Shown here: positions 1-9,570 of the stretch, piece after piece
Numbering within the stretch: the first letter of the stretch is position 1
Layout: every line of letters begins with the position of its first letter
DNA from: an uncultured Verrucomicrobia subdivision 3 bacterium
Lineage (GTDB): Bacteria; Verrucomicrobiota; Verrucomicrobiia; Limisphaerales; UBA11358
Direction of reading: 5' to 3'
Length of the DNA stretch: 51,825 bases
Assembly: GCA_903842235.1 (NCBI GenBank)
Contig: CAIMLG010000047.1
Coordinates: 1 to 51,825, forward strand
Translations under genes and position numbers: made by a program
Notes under the pieces: generated by a model
Told to the model about the DNA's origin: nothing
The model's input: the letters and a program-made list of their open reading frames with translations, nothing else
Database searches by the model: none

Positions 1-1054
1 CGGCGGCGGCGATTCCGAGTTGCTGGTGAATCGGGTTGCCGCTGGATTCCGCCCTCCAGCACAACAACGCGCCGCCGAGAAACAGAATCATCATCGCTGT
101 CCAGATGGACCAGCCATGCGCCTGATTCTTGGTCATGCGACCGAGGTAATACGTCAGCCCGCTGCCGATGGCGAAGATGGACAGCATTTGCAGGAAGTTG
201 GAGAGCGGCGTGGGGTTTTCAAACGGATGCGCGGCGTTGGCGTTGGCATAGCCGCCGCCGTTCGTGCCGAGCATTTTGATGGCGATCTGCGAGGCCATCG
301 GGCCTTGCACGATGGTCTGGTCGGTGACGATTTGTTCTTCCATGACCGGATTTCCGGCCTGGTCGAGCACTGGTTTGCCATTCGGGTCGGTTTTGGCGAC
401 GGAGATGTTCATCGGCTCCAGCAACTTCGCCTTGGCGTAAGGACTAAAATTCTGGATGACGCCCTGCGACACGAGAACCACGGCGAACACGAGGCAGATG
501 GGCAGCAGCAAATAATAGGTGGTGCGGATGAGGTCCACCCAGAAATTGCCGAGCGTTGTCACCGAATGCCGCGCGATGCTGCGCACCAGCGCCGCCGCGA
601 TGGCGATGCCGGTGGCCGCCGAGGTGAAGTTGTGAATGGCCAGCGCGACCATCTGCGAGAGATATGACATCGTGGATTCGCCGCTGTAGCTCTGCCAGTT
701 GGTATTGGTCGTGAAGCTGACGGCGGTGTTGAACGCCAGAGCGGGCGACAGCGCGCCAAAACCCTGCGGATTGAGCGGCAGATGATTTTGCAGCCGCAAG
801 ATGGCGTAAGTGAAAATACAAGTCACCGCGCTGAACAGCAGCATGGCGATGGTATATTGTTTCCAATCCTGCTCGCGTTCGGCGTTCACGCCCATGAGGC
901 GATAGGTGATTTTTTCAAGCGGCATGAGGATGGGGTCAAACCACGTCCGGCCCTTTGCGTCCAGAACCTGGCCGAGATACAGGCCCATCGGTTTGGTGAT
1001 AAGAGCGAGGGCGGCCACGAACAAGCCAAGTTGCAACCAGTCAATTGAGCGCAT
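1..1054 (-). CDS. kdpA: Potassium-transporting ATPase subunit A (KdpA), partial, continues off the left edge
   Basis: Manual minus-strand translation from ATG at 1054: MRSIDWLQLGLFVAALALITKPMGLYLGQVLDAKGRTWFDPI...VSFTTNTNWQSYSGESTMSYLSQM...GTNGGGYANANAAHPFENPTPLSN; open to the window edge. Not in the ORF track because it has no stop inside the window. Confidence 0.95.
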   Translation of the reverse strand, partial: MRSIDWLQLGLFVAALALITKPMGLYLGQVLDAKGRTWFDPILMPLEKITYRLMGVNAEREQDWKQYTIAMLLFSAVTCIFTYAILRLQNHLPLNPQGFGALSPALAFNTAVSFTTNTNWQSYSGESTMSYLSQMVALAIHNFTSAATGIAIAAALVRSIARHSVTTLGNFWVDLIRTTYYLLLPICLVFAVVLVSQGVIQNFSPYAKAKLLEPMNISVAKTDPNGKPVLDQAGNPVMEEQIVTDQTIVQGPMASQIAIKMLGTNGGGYANANAAHPFENPTPLSNFLQMLSIFAIGSGLTYYLGRMTKNQAHGWSIWTAMMILFLGGALLCWRAESSGNPIHQQLGIAAA

Positions 1055-1063
1055 GATAATTCC

Positions 1064-1147
1064 TTAAAATTTCTCCGGGCGAAGCATCGCCACAATGAGG
1101 TAGATGAAGAGCAGCACCGAAATGCCGCCCACGAGGTAGTTTTCCAT
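1064..1147 (-). CDS. kdpF: Small K+-ATPase subunit KdpF (27 aa)
   Basis: Minus-strand translation MENYLVGGISVLLFIYLIVAMLRPEKF*, a classic KdpF pattern (single TM, ending LxRPExF), directly upstream of kdpA. Confidence 0.9.
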   Translation of the reverse strand: MENYLVGGISVLLFIYLIVAMLRPEKF

Positions 1148-1149
1148 AA

Positions 1150-1233
1150 TCAGAGTTTCCCGCAAAAGCGGGCGTAAAAACCGCCGGCCACAAAGAAGGC
1201 CGCTACGATGACGAGGTAAATCAGGTCAGTCAT
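1150..1233 (-). CDS. 27-aa single-TM small protein upstream of kdpF
   Basis: Minus-strand translation MTDLIYLVIVAAFFVAGGFYARFCGKL*; 2-nt gap to kdpF; one hydrophobic helix with a basic C-terminus. Confidence 0.65.
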   Translation of the reverse strand: MTDLIYLVIVAAFFVAGGFYARFCGKL

Positions 1234-1338
1234 AAATACAGGGTTACTTTGACTCAACCATTGCGGCTGGCCTAATCAAAACAGGGTACAACGGTATTAA
1301 AACGGCATTAACGGAAGCTGGGCCATGAGACAGACAGC

Positions 1339-1365
1339 CATAGCCAAAAAGGCTATGTTTTTGGC
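1339..1365. promoter_or_regulatory. Inverted repeats in the kdp leader (two overlapping, mutually exclusive hairpins)
   Basis: CATAGCC(1339-1345)-AAAAA-GGCTATG(1351-1357) is a perfect 7-bp stem; GCCAAAAA(1343-1350)-GGCTATG-TTTTTGGC(1358-1365) is an alternative perfect 8-bp stem sharing both segments. Confidence 0.5.
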
Positions 1366-1625
1366 CTTCAATTGACTTCTGATGCGTGGCAATCCCCGGG
1401 GGAATAGTGATGGCACACAGTGGTTCCCAGAGCACCGAGGGGCAGAAGGGACATCGGAAGGGAAACATTCAAGGCTCAACCTCGAACCGACAAAAAACGG
1501 CTGAGGCTTTGCCAAGCGGTTGGGCCGGGCGCACTCCGCCGAGGTTCAGGGATATTCGCCAGACGATCCGGCCAGAGCCGATCCAGGCGCCGCCCCCAGA
1601 CCCGCGCCTGGGGTAGCCGGCGGTG

Positions 1626-4600
1626 TTATTTACTGGGCGGGAGCGCGGCCGACAAGAGGACCGTGACACGGCTGATCTTTTTGATTTGCGGTTTTTTCTT
1701 TTTCTTCGAGTCATCTTCCGCGTCATTGCTGGCCACGGATTGTTTTTCCGGCTGGCTGGACTGCTGGGCCGCCGCCTGGCTGGAGGCCGTGGCACCCGCC
1801 GAAGTGGCCAAGGTGGATTGGGACAAGCCGCCGCCGGTCGAAACATTTTGGGAAAGCAAGGTGGCCGTAACGCCGCCGCCGCCGGAAACACTGATCCCTT
1901 CAATGCCCACCACCGTGCCGGCAATCCCGCCACCGCCGCCGAAGTTGGCCGAACCACCGGCCAGGACGGTGCCGGAAAAGCTGGCCGACGCATTGATATT
2001 AGCGTCATTCCGGGCGATGATCAGGCCGACAATATTCGCGGCATCCACATTCACGACGCCGCCCACCAGTCCGCCCTTCAAAATGATATTGCTAACCGGG
2101 ATAAAGACGCCACCGGCCAGGATTCCGTAAAGGCCGCTCCCACTCGGATCCACGATTAAATCCTTCTTATCATACGCCGAGCCCGCTGCCACCGTCACCA
2201 CCGGGCCGCCGTCAACGCTGCCATTCAAGGCAAACTGGGAAATGCCCCCGACGCTGGAGTAGACGTTGCCATGCGAGGCCAAGACGATGATGTTTCCCGG
2301 CTGGCCCTTGCCGCCGGGGGTTTGATATTTGGGCGTCGGGTATTCCGCCAGGATGCCGCTGCCATAAGGGGCCGGATCCAGCCGCAGATCGGCGACGGAC
2401 GCCAAATTGCCAAATTCAACGGACGTGGGCCGGCCGGAGACCGGATCGAGATAATAACCGTAAACCTGCAACGCGATGTTGGCGCCGGAACCGGCATTCA
2501 CATCGCCGTGGTAGGATTCCACCAACACGTCGCCGCCGTTAAAGGTGGCGATGCGGGCGCTACCCACATTGAGGTCGCCCTCGGCGGTCACCGACACGTC
2601 GCTATGGCCGGACGTATAAATGCCGTAGCAATCGCTGACCGGGAAAACAAACGTGCCCTGGCTCAGGTTGAGATTGCCCCCGGCGTTCACGGTGACATTG
2701 CCGCCAGCACGGGAATAAATGCCGGAAGTGAGCATGTTCAAATCTCCAGCCGTCGTCACCGAAACCGCCGCGCCGCCTTCCGCCGCCAGCGGCAGCAGTG
2801 ATTTCAGGATGGAAAAGTCGTAGCCGATGCCTTTCAGCCCGGCGATGCCAAAACCGGCCGAACCGATGCCGTCGGAATTGCCCAGATTGATGGAGCCGGC
2901 ATGAATCGTGAACTGGCCGGGGCCGCCAATCTGAAGGCCGGGAGCCGCCACCAGTCGGGAACCGAGGCTTTCGTTATAAAGCGTGGCGATGGCGGCGGCG
3001 GCGCTGAATTGATAGGCCGCCACTTGCAGATGATTGTTGGCATCCAGAATCGGTTTGCCGGCGGCATCCACCACGAGCACGGTGAGGGCGCCGTTTTCCA
3101 AGGCGGCAATCTGGCCGGCGGACAAGGAGGTGGCCATATTCCCCTGGAACCCCAGTTGGTGGGTGGCGGGATCATAGACGAAGTATTGGTTGGCACCGAA
3201 CGCAACGCTCTTCGGGTCGCTCGGAACGGACGGATTGGGGAACAGCAGGTAGCCGTTATTAATCAGGTAAGCAGCCAGCCCGTTTTGCTGCACCTCCGTG
3301 GCGAGCACATTCAAGCCCAGCAACTCCGCAACTTTGTCCGGGTTCACCGCCAGCAGAAACACCGAGTCCCAGGCGCGAGGCTGCAAGGGATTGGCGCTGG
3401 CAAGGCCCGCCGCCAATGGCGCGAACACATATTTGGGACTGTAATAAATCTGGCCCGCCACGGTGACGGTGGTTTCATCCGTGGCATGGAGATTTTCGCC
3501 GACCAGACTGGCGTCGGTCAGATCGCCCAGCACGGTGAGGTGCGTCTTCCGCGTGGTATAAAGGTTGACGTCCACCAGGTTCCGGCCGACGGCAACCACC
3601 ACCGGATCCGGGTTAGCCCCTCCCAGCGGCGCGGAGCCGTGGTCCCCGAGACTGAAACTGGCGTCACTCTCCCAGCGCGTGGCGGCGCTGTCAGACATGA
3701 CCAAATTGGCCGGATCGCCACCCGAGGGCCGACCGATAAAATCCCGACCGAGGGAAAGATTCAAATTCTGATTGGCCGAGGGAAACAAGCTCACCGCGGT
3801 GTCCAAAATAAAATCCTGGCCCGCCTGGACCGTCAGCGAGGAGGGAAACAGGAGGGGGATGAACGAACCCGAGCTGGACAACGGCGTGTGCGGCGCGTCA
3901 TAGCCGGTGATCTCGACCGAGCCGCCCGCCGCCAGCCGCAGGGAAGCGTTCGCCCCGTAATCAAAGAAATGGTAACCGGCATAGTTGAAAGGGCTGTCGG
4001 AAGCGTTGCGTTCGCCAAAAATGCCATTGGGATTGCGCACATCCTGCACATAGAGATTCCCAGCGGCATGGACCCCCCAACTGCCATTGATCAGGCTCAA
4101 GGCAAAGCCCTGGTTTTGGTTCGGATCACTGGTCGGCACCCCGATGTTGCCGCCGGCGTTAATGGCACCCACCCCGTTGGCCAGCACATAATGGCCATAG
4201 ACACTGCCGCCGGCGGTGATCGTCACATCGCCGGGCTGGGAGCCGAAGGCACCGGTGCCGGCGTCATTCTTGGCCGCCGTGAAGCTGCTCTGGACCGGCA
4301 GAAAACTGATGACATCGCCGCCGGCATTGATCGTCACATTGCCGCCCGCCGCCGTGCTGATGCCGCCCAGGTTGGCGCTGTTGACCTTGTAATAAACCGC
4401 CCCGCGCTGCCCGAATTGGAAGCCGTTGATATTATTCCCCGTGTTGACGTCGCCGGCCACGGCCGTGACGCTGAGATTGCCGCCGTTGACGGTGCGAATC
4501 GCACCGCTGTGAACGATGACCTCGCTGCCGGCATGCACCTGGAGATCGCCATTCTGGGTTTGCAACGCGGCGCTGTTGTTCAGATAAACGCCCCCGCTAG

Positions 4601-5888
4601 CGGCGGTCAGGTTGACGCCCCAATTATTACCAGCCTTGAGCGAGCTATTCAGGGTAATGCGGTTGCCGGCGGTCAAATTCAAGGTGGCCCCCGGACTGGA
4701 ATCCGCCAGCGACCAAGCGGCGCTCAACGTGATATTGTTGTCCGCCAGCAAATCAATCACCGACAGACCGCCGCTGATCAGATCGTTCAAGCTGGCGACA
4801 TAGGCGCTGTCGAGCGTAAGGTCGGTGGGATCAATGGTCAGCTGGCCGCCTTTGAAACCCGGCGCCGCCGCGCCGTGGAGGGTGGATTGGATGGCCCCCA
4901 TTTGCTGGGCAGAAATTTCCACCTGCCCGGCGTCGCCGCCCGGCGCCCCGCCGGCGATACTGATGACGGAACCGGCCTGATCGGAAAACGTGTGGCCGGC
5001 TTTCACCACCACGGTGCCGCCAGCGCTGAGGCCGGCGCGGTCGCCCTGGGCCGAGATTGTGGAGTTGGCACCCAGATTCAAACGGTCGCCCGCCACCAGC
5101 TCAATGGTGCCGTTCACGTTCTGAACCGAGTTGGCTTGCACCAGACCGTTCTGATTGACGACCTGGGCGCGGGCCACAATGCTGCCGGCATCGGCGATCA
5201 ACTGGCCGTGGTTATCCACCGAGCCTTGCGGCAGCGTCACCTCGGCGCTCAAGCCACGACCATCGGGCGCGGAGGAAACCAGCACTTTCTGGCCCGCATA
5301 AAGCCCGATCTTCCCACCGGGAGCCGAAATGGTGCCGTTATTTTCGATGGCATCCGCAATCAAAAAGGCCGCGCCCCCGCCGGTGATATTGATCCGGCCG
5401 TAATTGACGATTTTGGCGCCCGGCGGCGGCGTATCGAACGACCACGCCCCGCCGCTGGCGAGATTCAGCGCCGGCGTGGGGGCGGTGGTCAGAACCAAGC
5501 CGTGGGCGTTAATGGTTGCCGCGCCGCCCACCGTAAAGCCGTTCGGATTTTGCAGCACGACATAACCGTTGGCATTGAGGTTGCCGTTGAGAAAAGAGGC
5601 GCTGGGATCGTTGATCCGGTTCCAAGTCACGGACGAGGCGGAGGGCTGATTGAAAAACACCGATTCACCGGCTTGGACGTTGAAGCTCTGCCAGTTGATC
5701 AGCGCGCTGGCGGAACTTTGATTCACAGAAACCTGCGGGCCGGAAGCCGTGATGGCGGCCGCGCCCTGCGCCACCGCGCCCCCGGTGGGATTGGCGCGCC
5801 CAACGGAGTTGCCGCTCCCGCCGGCCAGCAACAGCAGCGCGGCCGCCGGCGAAATCCGGCGGAACAGACGACAAAACTTGAAATTCAT
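1626..5888 (-). CDS. Two-partner secretion exoprotein, filamentous haemagglutinin N-terminal (TPS) domain, TpsA-like, 1420 aa
   Basis: N-terminal signal region followed by VNQSSASALINWQSFNVQAGESVFFNQPSASSVTWNRINDPSASFLNGNLNANGYVVLQNPNGFTVGG, typical of the TPS domain; long Gly/Asn/Ala beta-helix-like repeats; follows a TpsB gene. Confidence 0.9.
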   Translation of the reverse strand: MNFKFCRLFRRISPAAALLLLAGGSGNSVGRANPTGGAVAQGAAAITASGPQVSVNQSSASALINWQSFNVQAGESVFFNQPSASSVTWNRINDPSASFLNGNLNANGYVVLQNPNGFTVGGAATINAHGLVLTTAPTPALNLASGGAWSFDTPPPGAKIVNYGRINITGGGAAFLIADAIENNGTISAPGGKIGLYAGQKVLVSSAPDGRGLSAEVTLPQGSVDNHGQLIADAGSIVARAQVVNQNGLVQANSVQNVNGTIELVAGDRLNLGANSTISAQGDRAGLSAGGTVVVKAGHTFSDQAGSVISIAGGAPGGDAGQVEISAQQMGAIQSTLHGAAAPGFKGGQLTIDPTDLTLDSAYVASLNDLISGGLSVIDLLADNNITLSAAWSLADSSPGATLNLTAGNRITLNSSLKAGNNWGVNLTAASGGVYLNNSAALQTQNGDLQVHAGSEVIVHSGAIRTVNGGNLSVTAVAGDVNTGNNINGFQFGQRGAVYYKVNSANLGGISTAAGGNVTINAGGDVISFLPVQSSFTAAKNDAGTGAFGSQPGDVTITAGGSVYGHYVLANGVGAINAGGNIGVPTSDPNQNQGFALSLINGSWGVHAAGNLYVQDVRNPNGIFGERNASDSPFNYAGYHFFDYGANASLRLAAGGSVEITGYDAPHTPLSSSGSFIPLLFPSSLTVQAGQDFILDTAVSLFPSANQNLNLSLGRDFIGRPSGGDPANLVMSDSAATRWESDASFSLGDHGSAPLGGANPDPVVVAVGRNLVDVNLYTTRKTHLTVLGDLTDASLVGENLHATDETTVTVAGQIYYSPKYVFAPLAAGLASANPLQPRAWDSVFLLAVNPDKVAELLGLNVLATEVQQNGLAAYLINNGYLLFPNPSVPSDPKSVAFGANQYFVYDPATHQLGFQGNMATSLSAGQIAALENGALTVLVVDAAGKPILDANNHLQVAAYQFSAAAAIATLYNESLGSRLVAAPGLQIGGPGQFTIHAGSINLGNSDGIGSAGFGIAGLKGIGYDFSILKSLLPLAAEGGAAVSVTTAGDLNMLTSGIYSRAGGNVTVNAGGNLNLSQGTFVFPVSDCYGIYTSGHSDVSVTAEGDLNVGSARIATFNGGDVLVESYHGDVNAGSGANIALQVYGYYLDPVSGRPTSVEFGNLASVADLRLDPAPYGSGILAEYPTPKYQTPGGKGQPGNIIVLASHGNVYSSVGGISQFALNGSVDGGPVVTVAAGSAYDKKDLIVDPSGSGLYGILAGGVFIPVSNIILKGGLVGGVVNVDAANIVGLIIARNDANINASASFSGTVLAGGSANFGGGGGIAGTVVGIEGISVSGGGGVTATLLSQNVSTGGGLSQSTLATSAGATASSQAAAQQSSQPEKQSVASNDAEDDSKKKKKPQIKKISRVTVLLSAALPPSK

Positions 5889-5908
5889 AAGGGTAAGCCG
5901 GTGAAAGA

Positions 5909-8296
5909 TTAAAATTGCGCCGTGAGCACGAAATTAAAATAGGGATCGCCGCTGCGGGTCAGGCCCGTGCTGAGGAGCGGCAGGGAAACCAGGAAGCGGG
6001 ACTGCCAGTGCGGGCCGACCGAAGTGGTCAACCCCATCCCGGTGCCCCAGAGTTTGGTTCGCTCCGGGCGGCCTTGCGGATCGAGCAAATAGACCTCGCC
6101 ATAGTCCATGAAGAGCGAGCCGCGCACCGTGAGCGGCAGTATTCCGGCAATCATACCGACGACATGCGGCGGGGTTTGCTGCTCGAGCGAAACGTGCCAG
6201 CCGGTGTCGCCAAACACCTCGCCCTCATGGTAGCCCCGCACGCTGTTCACGCCGCCGAGACCGTATTGTTCATTGCTGATCAGCGGCTCGCTGGCCCACT
6301 GGCCGTCGGCGCGCAGGGAAGTGGTCCAATTGGTGTGGAGAACGAAATCCTGCGAGAAAGAGGGCGTCAAGGTGACCCAATAGCCAGAGGATTGGCTGGA
6401 ACCGGAGATGGCTTGAAGCGCGTTGGCTCCGCGCAGATAGGTGGTTACCGGCCCATTGGTGGTGGAAGTCGTCTTCGACACTTCGCTGGAAAACCAAGGA
6501 TTGGCGCTGACGCCCAAACCAAGGGTGGCGAAGCCGAGGGCATTTTTCCAGCGGACATCGTAGCGGGCGGCCAGCGGCAGATAATCCATTTTTTTCGCCG
6601 TAAAAGGCACGGGCGAAAAATTCGTAGAAGTGACGATATTGGTGCTCACCGGGGTCGTGTTGTAGTTGATTTCCGCACTGGTCAGCAGAAACACATTGGT
6701 TTCACCACTGCGCAACTGGTATTGCTTGAAATCGAAGCCGCCGGACAAGGTGGACTGGAAGTTGCCCCAGGCCGGCAACGGTGCGCTCAACCGGGCGCCG
6801 AGGTCCGTGTTTTTCGTGGTATCCTGATGTTTGACCGCCTGCTCGAGCCGGTTGCCGGCCCCGTCATCGTAGAGCGTCGTGCGGGACAAGTCCGCGACGC
6901 CGGTGTCAATCGTGGACTGGCTGGCAAAGACGCTGAGTTCCGGCCGGCCGGTGGGCGCGGGCAGGTTGAATTTGCGGGTGGCTTCGTTGTAGCCAAAGTT
7001 ACCGGGGTTGTTCGCAATCACGTCGCTGACCCGCTCGGCATTTCCCAGCGGCAACCGGTAAAACGCGCTGTAGTTGGCCACGGCGGGCCGGTCATAAAAA
7101 TCCCACGCGCCGGGCTTGAATTGTTCCGGCGAGAAGCCGTATTGCACGCCCAGGGAATGTTCATATTGCCAGAGGTTGTCCACCTCGGCGGAGGCGCTGA
7201 CGCGCGTTTGCGGGGTGCCGGGGGAATACTGGTTGTTGAACTCCAGCTTGCCATGCACCGGCAACTGATCGTCCACTTTGAGTTTCAACGCGCTGGTGCC
7301 GGGGTCGGGGCCGGGCAGGATGACGGGGGAAATCTGCCGGTCGCGATTGGCGTTGGCCACATTCAACTCGGCCTGCAAAACCGGCCCGTTGAGCAGGATC
7401 CCATGGTGCAGGCTGGGCAGGGCGCGCAGCACATTGTTGGAACTGAAATAGCGGTTACCGATCACATTGATCGCCGCGAGCCGGCCTTCGGTGACCTGCA
7501 CTTTGACGGTCTCGTTGGTGAGTTTCTGTCCGGGCACCGTCACCGCCATGGTCACATAACCCCGCTCGCGGTAGGCCCGCTGCAATTCCGCCGCCACGGT
7601 CAGCGGTCCTTCCAAACTGACGTTGGTGCCAAAAGCGCCGTCAATGTTGGTCAACACCGTGGACAGGGTTTGGGGCGGCAGCACCGAGTTGCCGGCGATG
7701 AGATATTTGCTCACGGCAAAACGCGGGCCGGCATTGGTGGAAACGACATGCACGCGAGAATCCGTTTGCGCCGCCTTCACCTCGGCTTCCCGGGCGCTGA
7801 GTTCCGCCAGCGTCTGGAGGAGACATGCCCGCGCCGAGGCGATTTCCCCGGCGCTGGCCGACGCGGCGGCCGGAGAATTGGTGAAGCGCAGATAACAATC
7901 GCCGGACACGACGACCTGCGGAATCTCCGTCTTGAAAACATTCAGCGTGATGAGGCCGTTGGTGAGTTGATCCCGGGAAATGGCAATGCTGGTTTGGGCC
8001 TGGCCCCATTTGCAAAATTCGTAGTGCAGATCCGTGGCGGCCAGCAGCACCTCGGCCAGACTGACGTTCGGGCCGGTGTATTTGGAAAACAAATTCGCTT
8101 GGATATCCGCCGGCAGCACCAAGCCGCCCACGACCTTGTAACCCGTCACCGGAAAATGCGGGGCCGCTGGCGGAGCCGTTTCGGCGCGGACCAGCCCGCC
8201 GCCCAGCAGCCAGACCCCCAAGACGGTGGCCCAGCCCCGGCGCGGGTGGAAATACCGGCGGCGCCGGGCGGATCTATTTCGCTTCATCAGATTCAT
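5909..8296 (-). CDS. TpsB/ShlB/FhaC-family outer-membrane secretion activator (POTRA plus beta-barrel)
   Basis: POTRA-like segment (VLTNIDGAFGTNVSLEGPLTVAAELQRAYRERGYVTMAVTVPGQKLTNETVKVQVTEGRLAAINVIGNRYFSSNNVLRALPSL), barrel-like C-terminus with GGVNSVRGYHEGEVFGDTGWHVSLE, adjacent to tpsA in the same orientation. Confidence 0.9.
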   Translation of the reverse strand: MNLMKRNRSARRRRYFHPRRGWATVLGVWLLGGGLVRAETAPPAAPHFPVTGYKVVGGLVLPADIQANLFSKYTGPNVSLAEVLLAATDLHYEFCKWGQAQTSIAISRDQLTNGLITLNVFKTEIPQVVVSGDCYLRFTNSPAAASASAGEIASARACLLQTLAELSAREAEVKAAQTDSRVHVVSTNAGPRFAVSKYLIAGNSVLPPQTLSTVLTNIDGAFGTNVSLEGPLTVAAELQRAYRERGYVTMAVTVPGQKLTNETVKVQVTEGRLAAINVIGNRYFSSNNVLRALPSLHHGILLNGPVLQAELNVANANRDRQISPVILPGPDPGTSALKLKVDDQLPVHGKLEFNNQYSPGTPQTRVSASAEVDNLWQYEHSLGVQYGFSPEQFKPGAWDFYDRPAVANYSAFYRLPLGNAERVSDVIANNPGNFGYNEATRKFNLPAPTGRPELSVFASQSTIDTGVADLSRTTLYDDGAGNRLEQAVKHQDTTKNTDLGARLSAPLPAWGNFQSTLSGGFDFKQYQLRSGETNVFLLTSAEINYNTTPVSTNIVTSTNFSPVPFTAKKMDYLPLAARYDVRWKNALGFATLGLGVSANPWFSSEVSKTTSTTNGPVTTYLRGANALQAISGSSQSSGYWVTLTPSFSQDFVLHTNWTTSLRADGQWASEPLISNEQYGLGGVNSVRGYHEGEVFGDTGWHVSLEQQTPPHVVGMIAGILPLTVRGSLFMDYGEVYLLDPQGRPERTKLWGTGMGLTTSVGPHWQSRFLVSLPLLSTGLTRSGDPYFNFVLTAQF

Positions 8297-8611
8297 CAGA
8301 TTGAACGGTCAAACCACGGCGGTCTTTCCACCCGGCGTATATCGACAACGACTGGCGTGGGCACAAAGCCGCATCGGGATAGGGTGGAAAACATTTATGA
8401 CAAACACCTGTCAGGATTGTGACATTCGTGAAACAAGCAGCGGTGGCGAGGGACAAACTTTGCGGCCGGCCAGGAACCCCCGCCCACCGCCCGCCAAAAA
8501 CCGTTGCCAGACTGTTGCACAAGCGCCACCGGTTTGTCACGCGCCCCGCCTAGGGTTTCAAGCCAGCCAGCGGCGGCACACCAAATATAAAAGTGCCGCG
8601 AAGGTTTTAAG

Positions 8612-9523
8612 ATGGCCACCACCGCAAATCAATCCGCCCATTCATATCAACCGCATCTCACGATTCGGGAATACTCCGTGCCGCCGGGGCGGGAATGGGT
8701 GCCCTCGCTGGCCGGCTGGTCGCTGTTGCAAATCGGGGGCGGAATGGGCTATTGGCTCCAAGGGCAAGCCCGCACGGAACTGCACGCGGGGAATGTTCTG
8801 CTCGTGGCCCCCGGGGGGACGGGCCGCCTGCTGGCCAGCCAATTGAACGCGCTGGCGCTTTCAGCATTTACGATTTTACCGGAACGCCTCACCGGGTTGA
8901 TGACGTTGGGGGAACAGGCCTATCTCCAACAGTTGGCCGCCCGGGGCGAGTTTGCCATCAAGGTGTTTGCGCCACCCACCCCCGTCGCCACCACAATGAC
9001 GGCGTTACTTTCCGGACCGAGCCAAAACAGTTTGTCCGCCCGGCTCATCATGCTCCAACTCTTGGTGGAAGCCGGCGGCCATGAGGGTGGCCCCACCGAA
9101 GCCGAACCGGAACAGATTGATGCCAAGAACCGCCTCCGGAGCTATCTACTGGCAACCCAGCCCGACACGCTATTGGAAGTGACCTTTGACGAGCTGGCCC
9201 GCCGCCTGAACTGCACGCCCCGGCATTTGAGCCGGGTGTTTTACGACGTGGTGGGCATGTCGTTTCGCGATAAACGCGCCGAAATCCGCCTGGCCCGCGC
9301 CCGGGACCTGCTGGCCACCACGCAGTCCAAAGTGGTGGAGGTGGCCCTGGAAAGCGGCTACAAATCCCTGAGCCTTTTCAACCTGATGTTCACCCGGCAC
9401 TTTGGGGTCAGCCCGGGCCGCTGGCGCCAGAAGAATCAGGTGACCAGCCAACGGCCCGGCCCGCGAAAATTCAAGCCGGGGAAATTAGTACTCAACAAAA
9501 CCCGGCCCCGACTGACGTGGTAA
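8612..9523 (+). CDS. AraC-family transcriptional regulator
   Basis: C-terminal double HTH: VTFDELARRLNCTPRHLSRVFYDVVGMSFRDKRAEIRLARARDLLATTQSKVVEVALESGYKSLSLFNLMFTRHFGVSPGRWRQK; divergent from tpsB. Confidence 0.9.
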   Translation: MATTANQSAHSYQPHLTIREYSVPPGREWVPSLAGWSLLQIGGGMGYWLQGQARTELHAGNVLLVAPGGTGRLLASQLNALALSAFTILPERLTGLMTLGEQAYLQQLAARGEFAIKVFAPPTPVATTMTALLSGPSQNSLSARLIMLQLLVEAGGHEGGPTEAEPEQIDAKNRLRSYLLATQPDTLLEVTFDELARRLNCTPRHLSRVFYDVVGMSFRDKRAEIRLARARDLLATTQSKVVEVALESGYKSLSLFNLMFTRHFGVSPGRWRQKNQVTSQRPGPRKFKPGKLVLNKTRPRLTW

Positions 9524-9570
9524 CCGCCCGGCGCGGCCGGCTTCGCCAAATATTCCACCGTTACATAAAA

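Noticed and set aside
1234-1625. ydaO-type c-di-AMP riboswitch upstream of kdp
   Set aside because: I could not align the conserved ydaO core by eye; left as a covariance-model check rather than a call.
2901-5912. 1003-aa ORF on the + strand antisense to tpsA
   Set aside because: Composition (R/G/H/Q-rich, no domains) is typical of antisense shadow frames in high-GC genes; the minus-strand TPS protein is clearly the real gene.
1626-8296. Contact-dependent inhibition (CDI) system
   Set aside because: No toxin-like C-terminal domain, no VENN-type motif and no immunity gene after tpsA.
5915-8422. 835-aa ORF on the + strand antisense to tpsB
   Set aside because: Same shadow-frame signature; TpsB on the minus strand has recognisable POTRA/barrel motifs.
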